The notes below the pieces were generated by a model. It saw only the letters and a program-made list of their open reading frames with translations, did not search any database and was not told the origin of the DNA. DNA of 64,000 bases from NCBI GenBank assembly GCA_020636915.1, contig JACJWV010000016.1, forward strand, positions 72,584 to 136,583, given 5' to 3'. Within the stretch, counting starts at the first letter, position 1; each line of letters begins with the position of its first letter. Both the position numbers and the translations under genes were made by a program. This stretch comes from Nocardioides sp. GTDB lineage: Bacteria > Actinomycetota > Actinomycetes > Propionibacteriales > Nocardioidaceae. Below, piece after piece: positions 16,749 to 25,695 of the stretch.

Positions 16749-17921
16749 GTGACGCGCTTCGACCTGGCCGACCCTGGCTTCGACACGACCTCCGACGCCG
16801 TCCACGCCGCTCGCGACGAGCGCTGGTTCGTCGAGACCAACTGGGGCTGGGCCGTGCTCCGGCACGCCGAGGCGGGGGCGCTGCTGCGCGACCGCCGGTT
16901 CCGTCAGGGCAACGCCCGCTGGCCGGAGCAGAACGGCATCCACGCCGGCCCCTTCTCGGACTGGTGGCAGGAGACCCTGCTCAGCCTCGAGGGCGACGAC
17001 CACGCGCGCATCCGGCGGCTGCTCGTCCCGGCGTTCCGCAACAAGGCGATCGCGGCGATGCAGCCCCGCTTCCAGGCCCTCGCGAACGAGCTGATCGACC
17101 GCTTCGCCGACCGCGGCCGCGTCGAGCTCATCAGCGAGTTCGCCGAGCCGTACGCCGCCCGCATCATCTGCCTGCTGCTCGGCCTGCCCGAGGAGAGCTG
17201 GCACCAGGTGGCGCGCTGGGCCGACGACCTCGGGGCGTCGTTCTCGATCGACGTCGGCAACCAGGTGCCGCGGATCGAGGCGGCGCTCGCCGGCCTGCTG
17301 GGGTACGTCGACGAGGTGGTCGCCGACCGCACCGCGCACCCGCGCGAGGACCTGGTGACGGCCCTGGTCCAGGCGACCGAGGACGGCGACCGGCTCTCCC
17401 GGCACGAGCTCGACGTCGCGCTGGTGTTCCTCGCGTTCGCCGGGATGGAGACGACACGCAACCAGATCGGCCTCGCCGTGCAGACGCTGTTGAAGCACCC
17501 CGACCAGTGGCGGCTGCTCGGCGAGCACCCCGAGCTCGGCGCGAACGCGGTCGAGGAGGTCATGCGGGTGAACCCGACGGTCACCTGGGTGACCCGCGAG
17601 GCCCTGGAGGACGTCGACCTGCACGACCTGCACGTGCCGAAGGGCGGCATCGTGCAGGTGATGTCGCACAGTGCGGGCACGGACCCGCAGGCGATGCCGG
17701 ACCCGTCGTTCGACATCACCCAGCAGCGGCCCCCGCACCTCGGCTTCGGCGCCGGCATCCACCACTGCCTCGGCCACTTCGTGGCGCGCACCGACATGGC
17801 GGTCGCGCTCCCCCTGCTCGCCCGGCGGATGCCCGGCGCCGTGCCGGACGGCCCGGGCGAGTGGCTGCCCGTGTCGGGCAACACCGGGGCGGTGACCTTC
17901 CCGATCCGTTTCAGGCCGTGA
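16749..17921 (+). CDS. Cytochrome P450
   Basis: Haem-thiolate monooxygenase, 390 residues. Oxygen-binding I-helix FAGMETTRNQ, the K-helix E-x-x-R in VEEVMRVNP, and the haem loop FGAGIHHCLGHFVAR with the axial Cys are all present. Length and lack of a membrane anchor fit soluble bacterial P450s. No ferredoxin or reductase gene is adjacent, so redox partners must come from elsewhere and the substrate is unknown. Its 3' end overlaps the convergent antiporter gene by 11 bp. Confidence 0.93.
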   Translation: MTRFDLADPGFDTTSDAVHAARDERWFVETNWGWAVLRHAEAGALLRDRRFRQGNARWPEQNGIHAGPFSDWWQETLLSLEGDDHARIRRLLVPAFRNKAIAAMQPRFQALANELIDRFADRGRVELISEFAEPYAARIICLLLGLPEESWHQVARWADDLGASFSIDVGNQVPRIEAALAGLLGYVDEVVADRTAHPREDLVTALVQATEDGDRLSRHELDVALVFLAFAGMETTRNQIGLAVQTLLKHPDQWRLLGEHPELGANAVEEVMRVNPTVTWVTREALEDVDLHDLHVPKGGIVQVMSHSAGTDPQAMPDPSFDITQQRPPHLGFGAGIHHCLGHFVARTDMAVALPLLARRMPGAVPDGPGEWLPVSGNTGAVTFPIRFRP

Positions 17922-19794
17922 GGTGGTGCACGTAGCACCACCGCCAGTCCTCCCCCGGCTCGGCGGACTGCATGACCGGGTGGGTGGTCTCGTGGAAGTG
18001 CCGGGTCGCGTGCTGGCGGGGTGAGGAGTCGCAGCAGGCGACGTTGCCGCACTCCAGGCAGCGGCGCAGCGCCACCCAGCGGGTGCCCTCGTCCAGGCAG
18101 GCCTGGCACGCGGTCGCGGGCTCCTCGTCGACGACGGGGTACCGCTCGAGGTCGCCACACTTCTCGCCGATGGACCAGCGCCGCCGCGCGTACGCCGCGG
18201 TCTCGTCCCGCTCCTGCTCGGCGCTGTCGAGCATCGACTCCTCGACGTCGAGGGTGACCAGCACGTCCGCGACCACCTCGGACGGCACGTTGCCCGACTT
18301 GCGGATCTCGAGGATCCGCCGACGCTCGGTGTCGATCAGCCTGCTGCGGACGCGGTAGTAGAGCGCCGCCGGGGACTCCTGGTCGGCGGTGGTGCCGAGC
18401 CGCTCCCAGGCCGCGAAGTTGCGCTGGTCGAGGCGCTGGCGGATCAGCTCGTAGACGCCGGTCTGGTCGTCGTGCGCGACGTCCTCGGCGCCCTCCAGCT
18501 CCTCGAGCTCCTCGAGCGCGGCCTTCGACGCCTGCTGCAGCAGGGTGGCGCGAGCCAGTGCGTCGTCGAGCGGGTCCGGCGACGGCACGTGCAGCTTGCG
18601 TGCGAACCACGGCAGCGACAGCCCCTGGATCAGCAGCGTCCCGGCGACGACGGTGAACGCGATGACGACGAGCACCTCCACGTGGTCGGTCTCCGGCGGG
18701 ATGATGAAGGCCGCGGCCAGCGTCACCACGCCGCGCATGCCGGCCCAGCCGACGATGAACGTCTGGGCGAGCGGCGGCCGGCGACCGGTCACGGGATCGG
18801 GGCCGGGCCGGACCAGGAACCACCGGGAGAGGAAGACACAGACCAGCCGGAGCACGATGACGGCGACCAGGGTGGCGAGGCAGACCGCGACGATCCGGGC
18901 CCCGGAGAGCGTGCTGTCGGCGAGGTCCTGCAGCAGCCACTGCGCCTGCAGGCCGATGAGCGCGAAGACCGCGTTCTCGAGGAGGAACGCGATCGTGCGC
19001 CAGTTGATGCGCTCGGCGATCCGCGACTGGGCGGTCTGCAGGATCGGCGCCTTGTGGCCCAGGAGCAGGCCGGCGACCACGACCGCGACGACCCCGGAGG
19101 AGTGGAGCTCCTCCGCGACCAGGAAGCACGCGAACGGGATCACGAAGGACAGCCCGACGTCGAGGACCGGGTCGGTGATCCGGCGGCGCATCTGGGCCAC
19201 GACCACGAAGGCGAGGACACCGATCAGCACGCCCCCGACGGACGCGACGAGGAAGTCGAAGCCGACACGCCACAGCTCGACGCCGACCGAGGCGGCGGCG
19301 ATCGCGGTCCGGAGGGTGACCAGCGCGGTGGCGTCGTTGAAGAGCGACTCGCCCTCCAGGATGGTCACGACGCGCCGCGGCAGGCCGATGTTGCGGGCGA
19401 TCGCCGTGGCGGCGACCGCGTCCGGCGGCGCCACCACCGCGCCGAGCGCGAAGGCGATCGGCCAGGAGATGCCCGGGACCATCAGGTGGACGACCCAGCC
19501 CACCCCCGCCGTCGTCACCAGCACGGCGCCGACCGACAGCGTCAGGATCACCCGCCGGTGGGCGTTGAAGTCCACCAGCGACGAGCCGATCGCGGTCGAG
19601 TAGAGCAGCGGCGGCAGCAGCCCCAGCAGCACGACCTCGGGCTCGAGGTGGACCTGCGGGACGAACGGGAGGAACGACGCGGCGACGCCGGCGACCACCA
19701 GCAGCAGCGGCGCCGGGACGCCGAGGCGGTCCGCGACGACCACGCCCGTGAGCACGCCGACGGCGAGCAGGACCAGGAAGAGGGCGATCTCCAC
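17911..19794 (-). CDS. Na+/H+ antiporter (CPA1) fused to UBP-type zinc finger
   Basis: Cation/proton exchanger, 627 residues. Residues ~1-420 hold about twelve hydrophobic helices with the CPA1 motifs ALGAVVAPPDAVAATAI and ESLFNDATALV. A cytoplasmic, partly coiled-coil region follows (LEELEELEGAE). The last ~80 residues form a ubiquitin-protease-type zinc finger: CGDLERYP, CQACLDEGTRW, RRCLECGNVACCD, HATRHFHETTHPV and WRWCYVHH supply the Cys/His set. Such a domain on an antiporter is unusual. GTG 19794 is chosen because it begins just before the first helix; a GACAAT box lies 6 nt upstream. Confidence 0.9.
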   Translation of the reverse strand: MEIALFLVLLAVGVLTGVVVADRLGVPAPLLLVVAGVAASFLPFVPQVHLEPEVVLLGLLPPLLYSTAIGSSLVDFNAHRRVILTLSVGAVLVTTAGVGWVVHLMVPGISWPIAFALGAVVAPPDAVAATAIARNIGLPRRVVTILEGESLFNDATALVTLRTAIAAASVGVELWRVGFDFLVASVGGVLIGVLAFVVVAQMRRRITDPVLDVGLSFVIPFACFLVAEELHSSGVVAVVVAGLLLGHKAPILQTAQSRIAERINWRTIAFLLENAVFALIGLQAQWLLQDLADSTLSGARIVAVCLATLVAVIVLRLVCVFLSRWFLVRPGPDPVTGRRPPLAQTFIVGWAGMRGVVTLAAAFIIPPETDHVEVLVVIAFTVVAGTLLIQGLSLPWFARKLHVPSPDPLDDALARATLLQQASKAALEELEELEGAEDVAHDDQTGVYELIRQRLDQRNFAAWERLGTTADQESPAALYYRVRSRLIDTERRRILEIRKSGNVPSEVVADVLVTLDVEESMLDSAEQERDETAAYARRRWSIGEKCGDLERYPVVDEEPATACQACLDEGTRWVALRRCLECGNVACCDSSPRQHATRHFHETTHPVMQSAEPGEDWRWCYVHHLTA

Positions 19795-19837
19795 CGGGAC
19801 ATTGTCCCTGGTCGGTGTTTCCGGCCCGTTGCCCGAC

Positions 19838-19925
19838 CGAGGCCGGCTCCGGATCGTCGAGAGACCGGAAGTGGCTGCAGAGCCCGACGTTTCCGCAGCC
19901 ACTTCTGGTGTCTCGACCGGCCTCG
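19838..19925. repeat. Large intergenic hairpin, 31 paired positions
   Basis: Inner arms 19857-19878 and 19895-19916 match at 20 of 22 positions (core GAAGTGGCTGC/GCAGCCACTTC). Outer arms CGAGGCCGG (19838) and CCGGCCTCG (19917) extend the stem, with a 10-nt bulge on the left. It sits between the AraC-type gene stop and the antiporter start, so it could terminate the former. Confidence 0.65.
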
Positions 19926-19939
19926 CCGGGTCAGACACC

Positions 19940-20857
19940 TCAGGCGGGCGCGGCCACCCAGAGCATCGGGTCGCCCCAGCCGAGCTCGTCCGCGCCGTGC
20001 TGGGCCAGGGCAAGGGCCACGAGCGTGCGCCGGTGTGCCGCGAAGGTCAGCACGTGGGCGATCATCCCGCCGTGCGTGAACACCTCCGCAGGCTCGCACA
20101 AGGCGTCGACGAACGTCTCGTCGAGCCGCCCGTGGTCGACGACGTCGTGGACGTGGGCGAGGTACGCCGGCCCCTCGACCGCCAGCCGGGAACGCATCGC
20201 GTCGAGCGGCTCGTGCTCCTCGACCGACCAGTCGTAGTCGCGGGTCGCCAGCGCCGCGTTCCACATGCCCATCTGCCCGACCAGCCGGGACAGCAACGAG
20301 CGGATCGTCTGCTCGTCCTCGTCGACGTCGAGCTCGATCGGCTGGTCCAGCTGGTCGTCGGAGAGCCGACCCGCGACGCGGATCATCTCCCCGGTCAGCC
20401 AGACGTGGTGCTCCACCATCTTCGTGAGCAGGTTCATCGCGGTCACCTCGTTGCGTGAGGGCAGCCGGAGGCTGCCGGGTGGGTGGAAGTGCACGCCGCT
20501 CGGCGCGGCGAGCTGGATGTGGCCGGGCCGCCGACGCCAGGCGGCCGGCGCGACGCCGTACGACCGGGTGAAGGCGCGGGTGAACGCCTCGTGGGAGCCG
20601 TAGCCGGCCTCGACCGCGATGTCGATCAGCGGCGCGGTCGTCGTGACCATCCGGTACGCCGCCCGCTCGAGCAGCACCCGGCGCCGCAACGCCTGCGGCG
20701 GCTCCCCCGCCACCGCCCGGACCACGCGGTCGAGGTGGTAGCGGGAGAAGTGCAGCCGGGCCGCCCGCTCGTCACCGGTCGACGCGTGGTCGTCGAGGGC
20801 CTCGGCGAGGTCGTCGACGAACCGGGCGAACAGGTCCAGGTCGGTGGCGGTGGTCAT
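19940..20857 (-). CDS. AraC-type HTH protein with C-terminal DinB-like domain
   Basis: 305 residues. N-terminal ~110 residues form the two-helix-turn-helix AraC DNA-binding region (RYHLDRVVRAVAGEPPQAL, then IDIAVEAGYGSHEAFTRAFT and SYGVAPAAWR). From ~residue 140 a DinB-like four-helix domain follows (LLTKMVEHHVWLTGEMI, with His residues that could bind metal, and HGGMIAHVLTFAAHRR). This order suggests a DinB-like small-molecule sensor on an AraC regulator; the ligand is unknown. ATG 20857 has AGGA about 9 nt upstream and was preferred over GTG 20875. Confidence 0.85.
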   Translation of the reverse strand: MTTATDLDLFARFVDDLAEALDDHASTGDERAARLHFSRYHLDRVVRAVAGEPPQALRRRVLLERAAYRMVTTTAPLIDIAVEAGYGSHEAFTRAFTRSYGVAPAAWRRRPGHIQLAAPSGVHFHPPGSLRLPSRNEVTAMNLLTKMVEHHVWLTGEMIRVAGRLSDDQLDQPIELDVDEDEQTIRSLLSRLVGQMGMWNAALATRDYDWSVEEHEPLDAMRSRLAVEGPAYLAHVHDVVDHGRLDETFVDALCEPAEVFTHGGMIAHVLTFAAHRRTLVALALAQHGADELGWGDPMLWVAAPA

Positions 20858-20905
20858 GACCCGATCCTGCGCCACCCGGAGCCGGACGTGCTTGATCCTG
20901 CTTGC

Positions 20906-22471
20906 TCAGGGCCGGAGCGCCCGGATCCGCTCGTCGAGCTCGCGGCGGTTGTCGCGGCGGACGACGGCCTCGACCACCTCGATCCCACCGTTGGGGCTGG
21001 CGAGCGCCTGCTCGAGCTCCGGCAGGCTGGTGACCCGCAGGTGCGGGGTCCGGGTGGCGGCACAGAGGGCGGCGAGGTCCACGCCGTGCGGGGTGCCGAA
21101 GAGGCGCTCGTACTGGTCGGCGTATGCCACCGCCCCCTGCTCGAGCATCGTGAAGATCGAGCCGCCGTCGTCGTTGGCGACCACGATCGTGAGGTCGGGC
21201 ACCGGCTCGCCCGGGCCGATGACCAACCCGTTCGCGTCGTGCAGGAAGGTCACGTCGCCCATCAGCGCGAGCGCCCGCGTGCTGGCCGGGCGGGCCAGCG
21301 CGGCGCCGACGGCGGTCGAGACGGTGCCGTCGATGCCCGAGAGGCCTCGGTTGGCGAGCACCTTGCGACGCGCACCCACCCGGTAGCGCGGCACCATCAG
21401 GTCGAGGTCGCGGACCGGGCTCGACGCGCCCACCACCAGCAGGCCGCCCTCGGGCAGGGCGCGGGCGACGGCGCTGGCGACCTCGTGCGGCGTCAGGTCG
21501 CTCTCGGCGGCGAGCAGCGCGTCGAGCTGTCGGGAGACGCTCGCGTCGGCCGCGAGCCACTCCTCCAGCCAGGCCGGGTCGTCGGGCGCCTCGACGGCCG
21601 GCACCACGGGCAGCCGCTCGTCGACGGGGAAGGGCCGCTCGGTCCACACGCCGTACGCCGGGGTGTCGACGACCTGCACGTCCGGCCGCGCGAGCAGCTG
21701 GCTGACGGGCCGCGACAGCGTGGGGTGGCCGCAGACCACGACGCGCTCCACCTGGTCGCCCAGGGGGGAGGCGAGCAGGAGCCGGTAGGTGCGGATCGCG
21801 TTCGCGCCGGTGCGGGAGCCGCTCGACGGCTCGGCGAGCAGCGGCCAGCCGGCGCGCTCCGCGAGGACTCGGGCGGGCGGCCCCGCGTCGTCCCCGGCGA
21901 CGACCACCGTGCGTGGTCCGGTCGGGAGCGTCAGGTGCACGGCCGGCCGGACCCGCTGCAGCGGGGTGCCGGGACGGACGTCGGGCGCCCACCGGTCCTC
22001 CGGCACCAGCGGCTCGTCGAGCGGGACGTTGAGGTGCACCGGCCCGGCCACCAGCAGGTCGACCTCGGCGCTCGCGTCCTGGGTGGCCACCAGCGGCCCG
22101 AAGACGCCGACCTGGTCGGTGGTCTGGTTGGCACCGGTGCCGCGCAGCCGGGCCGGACGGTCCGCGGTGACCACCACGAGGTCGACGCCGGCGTGGGCGG
22201 CCTCGAGGACGGCCGGGTGCAGGTTGGCGACCGCGGTGCCGGACGTGCACACGACGGCGGCCCGGCGGTGGTTGCGCGAGAGACCGAGCGCGAGGAACCC
22301 GGCGGTGCGCTCGTCGATGCGGGTATGGAGCCGCACGAGGCCGGCGGCCGCGGCGTCGTAGGCCGCGAAGGACAGCGGTGCGTTGCGGGAGCCCGGGCAG
22401 ACCACGACCTCGGTGACGCCCGCCTCGACGAGCGCGGTCAGGACGGACCGGGCGAGGGCGGTGGCGCTCAT
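20906..22471 (-). CDS. menD: SEPHCHC synthase
   Basis: Thiamine-diphosphate enzyme that couples isochorismate with 2-oxoglutarate, second step of menaquinone synthesis. 521 residues. Motifs: VVVCPGSRNAPLSFAAYD near the N-terminus, RIDERTAGFLALGLSR with the catalytic Glu, GTAVANLHPAVLEA, NRGLSGIDGTVSTAVGAAL and the ThDP-binding GDVTFLHDANGL. ATG 22471 overlaps the menC stop as ATGA, giving the operon menE-menC-menD. Confidence 0.95.
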   Translation of the reverse strand: MSATALARSVLTALVEAGVTEVVVCPGSRNAPLSFAAYDAAAAGLVRLHTRIDERTAGFLALGLSRNHRRAAVVCTSGTAVANLHPAVLEAAHAGVDLVVVTADRPARLRGTGANQTTDQVGVFGPLVATQDASAEVDLLVAGPVHLNVPLDEPLVPEDRWAPDVRPGTPLQRVRPAVHLTLPTGPRTVVVAGDDAGPPARVLAERAGWPLLAEPSSGSRTGANAIRTYRLLLASPLGDQVERVVVCGHPTLSRPVSQLLARPDVQVVDTPAYGVWTERPFPVDERLPVVPAVEAPDDPAWLEEWLAADASVSRQLDALLAAESDLTPHEVASAVARALPEGGLLVVGASSPVRDLDLMVPRYRVGARRKVLANRGLSGIDGTVSTAVGAALARPASTRALALMGDVTFLHDANGLVIGPGEPVPDLTIVVANDDGGSIFTMLEQGAVAYADQYERLFGTPHGVDLAALCAATRTPHLRVTSLPELEQALASPNGGIEVVEAVVRRDNRRELDERIRALRP

Positions 22472-23409
22472 GAGGAGCGATCCTGCCGCACGTCGCGGAC
22501 CTCGGCGAGCCGGGCCCGCCAGTGCGCGACGCGGCCGGGACCGGCGACCAGCAGCGACTCGTCGACCGTCGGCACGCGCACCGGCAGCACCCCGCCGACC
22601 GGCAGCAGCGGGTCGGTCACGACGTCGCGCTCGAGCAGCTGGACGGTCGCCAGGCCGCACGCGTACGGCAGCGCGGGCAACGCGGCTGCGAGCGCCACCC
22701 CGGCGGCGATCCCGACGCTGGTCTCGAGCGCGGACGAGACGACGACGGGCAGCCCGATGTCTTCCGCGATCCGCAGGCAGGCGCGGACCCCACCCAGCGG
22801 CTGGACCTTGAGCACGGCGACGTCGGCCGCCTCGAGGTCGCGGACCCGGTAGGGGTCGTCGACGCGGCGGATCGACTCGTCGGCTGCGATCGGGACGTCG
22901 ACCGCGCGTCGTACGGCGGCGAGCTCCTCGACGTGCGGACACGGCTGCTCGACGTACTCCAGGCCGCCGGCGGCGCGGTCGAGCACGCCGATGGCGGCGA
23001 CCGCGGCATCGACGTCCCAGCCACCGTTGGCGTCGACCCGGACCCGGCCGTCCGGACCGATCGCGTCGCGGACCGCCTCGAGCCGGGCCTGGTCGTCGGC
23101 GAGGGTCTGGCCGGGCTCGGCGACCTTGACCTTCGCCGTGCGGCACCCGCCGTCGCGGACGATGCGGTGGGCCTGCTCGGGCCCGACCGCGGGCACGGTC
23201 ACGTTGACCGGGACCACGCTCCGCAGCGGAGCCGGCCAGTCACCGGACGCGGCCTCCTCGGCGCAGCGCAGCCACGGCTCCGCGACGACCGGGTCGTACT
23301 CGAGGAACGGGCTCCACTCCCCCCAGCCGGCCGGTCCTGGGAGGAGCACGCCCTCGCGCACGGTGATGCCGCGGAAGCGGGTCCGCATGGGCAGGGACCA
23401 GACCCTCAC
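22468..23409 (-). CDS. menC: o-Succinylbenzoate synthase
   Basis: Enolase-superfamily dehydratase forming o-succinylbenzoate in menaquinone synthesis. 313 residues. Barrel motifs are present: the acid/base Lys in RTAKVKVAEPG, metal ligands in VRVDANGGWD, YVEQPC and PIAADESIR, and the second Lys in VAVLKVQPLGG. GTG 23409 overlaps the menE stop (GTGA). Alternative start ATG eight codons in. Similar muconate-cycloisomerase or epimerase proteins are excluded by the men context. Confidence 0.93.
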   Translation of the reverse strand: MRVWSLPMRTRFRGITVREGVLLPGPAGWGEWSPFLEYDPVVAEPWLRCAEEAASGDWPAPLRSVVPVNVTVPAVGPEQAHRIVRDGGCRTAKVKVAEPGQTLADDQARLEAVRDAIGPDGRVRVDANGGWDVDAAVAAIGVLDRAAGGLEYVEQPCPHVEELAAVRRAVDVPIAADESIRRVDDPYRVRDLEAADVAVLKVQPLGGVRACLRIAEDIGLPVVVSSALETSVGIAAGVALAAALPALPYACGLATVQLLERDVVTDPLLPVGGVLPVRVPTVDESLLVAGPGRVAHWRARLAEVRDVRQDRSS

Positions 23410-24404
23410 GAGCCCTCCCGGGCCAGGTCCCGGAGCCGCAGCCGGTCGGCCTTGCCGTTGTCGAGCATCGGGATCGTCTCGAGTCGCACGAGCTGGCGCG
23501 GCGCCCAAGAGCGGGGGTGCCGCTCCCCCACCCAGTCCCGGGCCTGGTCGATGTCGATCCCGCCGACCACGAAGGCGACGACGCGGTTGCCCCACTCGGG
23601 GTCGGGCACCCCGAGCACCTCGGCGGCACGGACCGACGGGTGCTCGCGCAGCCGGGCGGCGACGGCCGCGGCGGGGACGTTGACCCCGCCGCTCACGACC
23701 ATGTCGTCGAGGCGGCCCAGGACCTGCAGCCGACCGTCCTCGTCGAGGCGGCCGGCGTCGGAGGTCAGGAACCACCCGTCGACGAGCACCTCGGCCGTGC
23801 GCTCCGGGTCGCCGTCGTACCCGGCGAACAGCACCGGCCCGCCGAGGCGGATCCGGCCGTCCTCGCCGATCGCGACACCGACCCCGTCCAGCGGCAGCCC
23901 GTCGTAGACGCACCCGCCGGCGGTCTCGGCCGAGCCGTAGGTCGCCACCACCTGCACGCCCTCGGCCTCGGCGCGTCCGCGCAGGCGCGCGTCGATCGGG
24001 CCGCCGCCGAGCAGCACGGTGTGGAAGGTCCGGAGGGCGTCGGCATCGGTGTCGAGCAGCCGGTGCAGCTGGGTCGGGACCAGGGAGACGAACCGGTCGA
24101 CGTCGCCCATCGCGGTGGCAGCAGCAGCGAGACCGTCGTGGTCGTCGAGCAGCACGGGCTCCTCGCCCGCGACCAGCGACCGGCACACGACCTGGAGCCC
24201 GGCGACGTACGACGGGGGCAGGGCCAGCAGCCACCGACCGCTCGCCCCCAGCCTCCGGGCGCTGGCCTCCACCGAGGCCAGCACGGCGGCGCGCGGCAGG
24301 AGCACGCGCTTGGGAGCGCCCGTCGACCCGGAGGTCTCGACCACCCACGGGTCCGGGTCGTCCGCCGCGAGCCAGGCGTCGAGCGCGCGGACGACTGAAT
24401 TCAC
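23406..24404 (-). CDS. menE: o-Succinylbenzoate-CoA ligase
   Basis: AMP-forming ligase activating o-succinylbenzoate with CoA. 332 residues, short compared with typical ~450-residue MenE but usual for the actinobacterial form as I know it. ATP-binding loop VVETSGSTGAPKRVLLPR is at the very N-terminus, so the usual first ~100 residues of the superfamily are missing. TYGSAETAGGCVYDG, FLTSDAGRLDEDGRLQVLGR and the C-terminal catalytic Lys in PMLDNGKADRL are present. GTG 24404 lies 7 nt after TAGCGT. Confidence 0.92.
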   Translation of the reverse strand: MNSVVRALDAWLAADDPDPWVVETSGSTGAPKRVLLPRAAVLASVEASARRLGASGRWLLALPPSYVAGLQVVCRSLVAGEEPVLLDDHDGLAAAATAMGDVDRFVSLVPTQLHRLLDTDADALRTFHTVLLGGGPIDARLRGRAEAEGVQVVATYGSAETAGGCVYDGLPLDGVGVAIGEDGRIRLGGPVLFAGYDGDPERTAEVLVDGWFLTSDAGRLDEDGRLQVLGRLDDMVVSGGVNVPAAAVAARLREHPSVRAAEVLGVPDPEWGNRVVAFVVGGIDIDQARDWVGERHPRSWAPRQLVRLETIPMLDNGKADRLRLRDLAREGS

Positions 24405-24411
24405 GCGACCC

Positions 24412-24417
24412 ACGCTA
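24412..24417 (-). promoter_or_regulatory. -10 box for menE-menC-menD
   Basis: TAGCGT on the minus strand with a 7-nt spacer to the menE GTG; leaderless pattern. It would start the three-gene men transcript. Confidence 0.5.
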
Positions 24418-24440
24418 TCCGTGCGTGATGGGATGCCCCG

Positions 24441-25685
24441 GTGCCCACCCGTCTGGACCGGTTCCTGCCGCCGACCCCGCTCGCACGGCGGCTGTCGCTG
24501 CAGTCGGTCCTGTTCGCGACGGGCGAGGGCGCCTTCATCACCGGCAGCGCCGTCTTCTTCACCCAGATCGTGGGGCTCAGCGCCGCCCAGGTCGGACTCG
24601 GCCTGACCATCGCGGGCGCCGTGACCTTCGCGTTCGCGGTGCCGCTCGGCAAGCTCGCGGACCGGGTCGGGCCGCGACGGCAGTGGGCCGCCGCCGCCTT
24701 CGTGGGCGCCGCGCTCTACCTGCTGTGGCCCTTCATCGGCAGCTTCCCGGCGTTCCTGCTGATGACGGTCGCCATCGAGCTGGTCGGCAACGCGGGGTGG
24801 TCCGGGCGAGGTGCCTACACGATCGACGTCTTCCCGCACGACGAGCGGGTGCGGTCCCTGGCATTCATGCGCGCGGCGCTGAACATCGGCTTCACGCTCG
24901 GCGCGATGATCGGCGGCCTCGCCCTCGCCTTCGACAGCGACACCCTCGTGCGCGCCGTGCCGTGGGTGACCGCCGCGATCCTCTTCGCGAACGCAGCCTT
25001 CATCACCCGGCTCCCCGATGCCGAGCACGACCGCGTCGTGCGGTCCCCGGCCGAGAAGGCGCTGCGGGGAAGTGCGCTGCGCAACCGGGGCTTCTTGTCC
25101 CTCTCGATCCTCGACGGTGTCCTCGGCACCAACCAGGTGCTCCTCAACGTCGTCATCCCCCTCTGGCTCGTGCAGGCGACCGATGCTCCGCACGTGCTCC
25201 TGGCCTGGCTGTTCGGCACCAACACCGTGCTCGCGGTGCTGCTCCAAGTGCCGGCCGCGCGCGGGGTCAACTCGGTCTCGACCTCGCTGCGGGCCGCGCG
25301 CATCAGCGGCGCGTTCTTCGTCCTCTCCTGCTTCGTCGTGCTCGTCACCCACGACACGATCGGGTGGGTCACGATCGTGCTGGTCTGGCTCGGCCACGTC
25401 ACCGTCACCGGCGCCGAGCTCTTCCAGTCGGCCGGCCACTGGGGCTTCCTCTCCGAGCTCTCGGACCCCGAGCGCCGCGGGGAGTACCAAGGGGTCTCCC
25501 AGCTCGGCACGACCCTCGGCAGCGTGTGGGCACCGGCGGCCTTCACCTACCTCGCGCTGGAGTGGGGGGCGACCGGCTGGATGCTCATCGCCGCTGTCAT
25601 CGTGATCGCCGTGCTCGGCATGGGTCCGGCGGCCCGCGCCGCCGGCCGCTACCTGGCGCGCACCGGGCAGCCCACGGCTGCTTGA
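24441..25685 (+). CDS. MFS transporter
   Basis: Major-facilitator membrane transporter, 414 residues with about twelve hydrophobic segments. The loop after helix 2 carries the MFS signature (GKLADRVGPRRQW). A conserved FMRAALNIGFTLGAMIGGLA helix and the late loop LSDPERRGEYQGV follow. Substrate unknown; it is probably a drug or metabolite exporter by family, but this is inference. It sits between menE (divergent) and menA (11 bp downstream, same strand). Confidence 0.85.
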   Translation: MPTRLDRFLPPTPLARRLSLQSVLFATGEGAFITGSAVFFTQIVGLSAAQVGLGLTIAGAVTFAFAVPLGKLADRVGPRRQWAAAAFVGAALYLLWPFIGSFPAFLLMTVAIELVGNAGWSGRGAYTIDVFPHDERVRSLAFMRAALNIGFTLGAMIGGLALAFDSDTLVRAVPWVTAAILFANAAFITRLPDAEHDRVVRSPAEKALRGSALRNRGFLSLSILDGVLGTNQVLLNVVIPLWLVQATDAPHVLLAWLFGTNTVLAVLLQVPAARGVNSVSTSLRAARISGAFFVLSCFVVLVTHDTIGWVTIVLVWLGHVTVTGAELFQSAGHWGFLSELSDPERRGEYQGVSQLGTTLGSVWAPAAFTYLALEWGATGWMLIAAVIVIAVLGMGPAARAAGRYLARTGQPTAA

Positions 25686-25695
25686 ATCTCTCCTC

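Noticed and set aside
16250..17921. Biosynthetic gene cluster around the P450
   Set aside because: Only a GNAT gene accompanies it; the flanking genes are housekeeping and no synthase or redox partner is present.
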